Below are positions 4,891 through 5,071 of a stretch of DNA of 5,071 bases, piece by piece. This DNA comes from Desulfatirhabdium butyrativorans (lineage in GTDB: Bacteria; Desulfobacterota; Desulfobacteria; Desulfobacterales; JAIFKL01). A program made the translations under genes and the position numbers. The notes under the pieces are model-generated. The model searched no databases, had not been told where the DNA came from, and was given only the letters and a program-made list of their open reading frames with translations. The stretch lies in the NCBI GenBank assembly GCA_022736535.1, contig DZCT01000384.1, forward strand, positions 1 through 5,071. The letters run 5' to 3'. Position 1 is the first letter of the stretch; the number at the start of each line of letters is the position of its first letter.

Positions 4891-5071
4891 TCACGGGGGC
4901 GGGGTGAGGGGATTCATCCTCACCTCCGACCCCTCACCCAAATCCCATTTCCCTTTTTTCGTGGGGGAGAGAAGCGATTTCCGAAGCTGCGCCAGAAACT
5001 GTTTTCTCGGCACTTCCTTTGCGCCGAAACTCATCAGATGCCGCGTCCTGACCTGACAGTCAATCATGTCA
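4891..5071 (-). CDS. aat: Leucyl/phenylalanyl-tRNA-protein transferase, C-terminal part (cut by window edge)
   Basis: Reading the minus strand from the right edge gives 59 whole codons ending at TGA (4893-4891). The peptide starts D-M-I-D-C-Q and continues RTRHLMSFGAKEVPRKQF and LAQLRK...GKWDLG. This matches the C-terminal end of Aat, whose family signature there is IDCQ...HL.SLGA.EI.R..F. In the E. coli enzyme the Asp and Gln of DCQ are catalytic. Aat transfers Leu or Phe from charged tRNA to proteins with N-terminal Arg or Lys, marking them for ClpS/ClpAP in the cytoplasm. The gene begins outside the window, so its start and promoter are unseen. It converges with the serpin gene, 31 bases between stops. 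The last 13-14 residues (EGSEVRMNPLTPPP) go beyond the usual family end and are encoded by the palindrome at 4902-4939. Confidence 0.87.
   Translation of the reverse strand, partial: DMIDCQVRTRHLMSFGAKEVPRKQFLAQLRKSLLSPTKKGKWDLGEGSEVRMNPLTPPP
4902..4939. terminator. GC-rich palindrome between convergent genes, possible terminator
   Basis: GGGTGAGGGG (4902-4911) pairs perfectly with CCCCTCACCC (4930-4939). A competing 7-bp hairpin pairs GGTGAGG (4903-4909) with CCTCACC (4918-4924). On the plus strand a 6-T run follows only at 4954-4959, 14 bases beyond the stem, so this is not a textbook intrinsic terminator. It lies just past the serpin stop and inside the aat 3' end. GGGTGAGGGG-type units are, from memory, common dispersed repeats, so it may be a repeat that also slows transcription. 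Confidence 0.45.

Overview
This window holds two complete plus-strand genes and the end of a third, convergent gene. The complete genes encode a large secreted trypsin-fold serine protease (742-2991) and a serpin-type protease inhibitor carried on a lipoprotein (about 3129-4859). The partial minus-strand gene at the right edge (4891-5071) matches the C-terminus of leucyl/phenylalanyl-tRNA-protein transferase (Aat). Intergenic DNA is rich in short dispersed palindromes. Aat, lipoprotein and Sec signals, and repeat-laden spacers suggest a Gram-negative bacterium. The style recalls large-genome sulfate reducers of the Desulfobacterota (Desulfonema-like), but that is an impression, because no phylogenetic marker is present.

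Layout. Positions 1-360 hold no convincing gene: four copies of an 18-mer in direct and inverted orientation (27-128) are followed by two hairpin-forming repeats (195-219, 253-276). Positions 361-741 are AT-rich and carry a perfect TTGACA box (409-414). A very strong Shine-Dalgarno serves a 6-codon mini-ORF (526-546), which overlaps a second mini-ORF by ATGA, and a hairpin lies within the second. The protease gene follows: signal peptide, two near-identical Ig/FN3-like repeats, a CUB-like beta domain, a protease domain with visible His-Asp-Ser triad, and two Cys-containing C-terminal repeats. A 137-base gap without a recognisable terminator leads to the serpin gene. Its 3' end overlaps a copy of a repeat also seen at 223-246. 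The serpin and aat genes then converge over a GC-rich palindrome that also encodes the last residues of Aat.

How the genes may work together. A secreted serine protease directly followed, on the same strand, by a membrane-anchored serpin suggests a protease-inhibitor pair: the exported protease attacks external protein while the anchored serpin protects the producing cell, or restrains foreign proteases. This is inference. The reactive loop does not obviously match the protease's predicted specificity, so the serpin may target another enzyme. Aat belongs to the cytoplasmic N-degron pathway and is probably unrelated.
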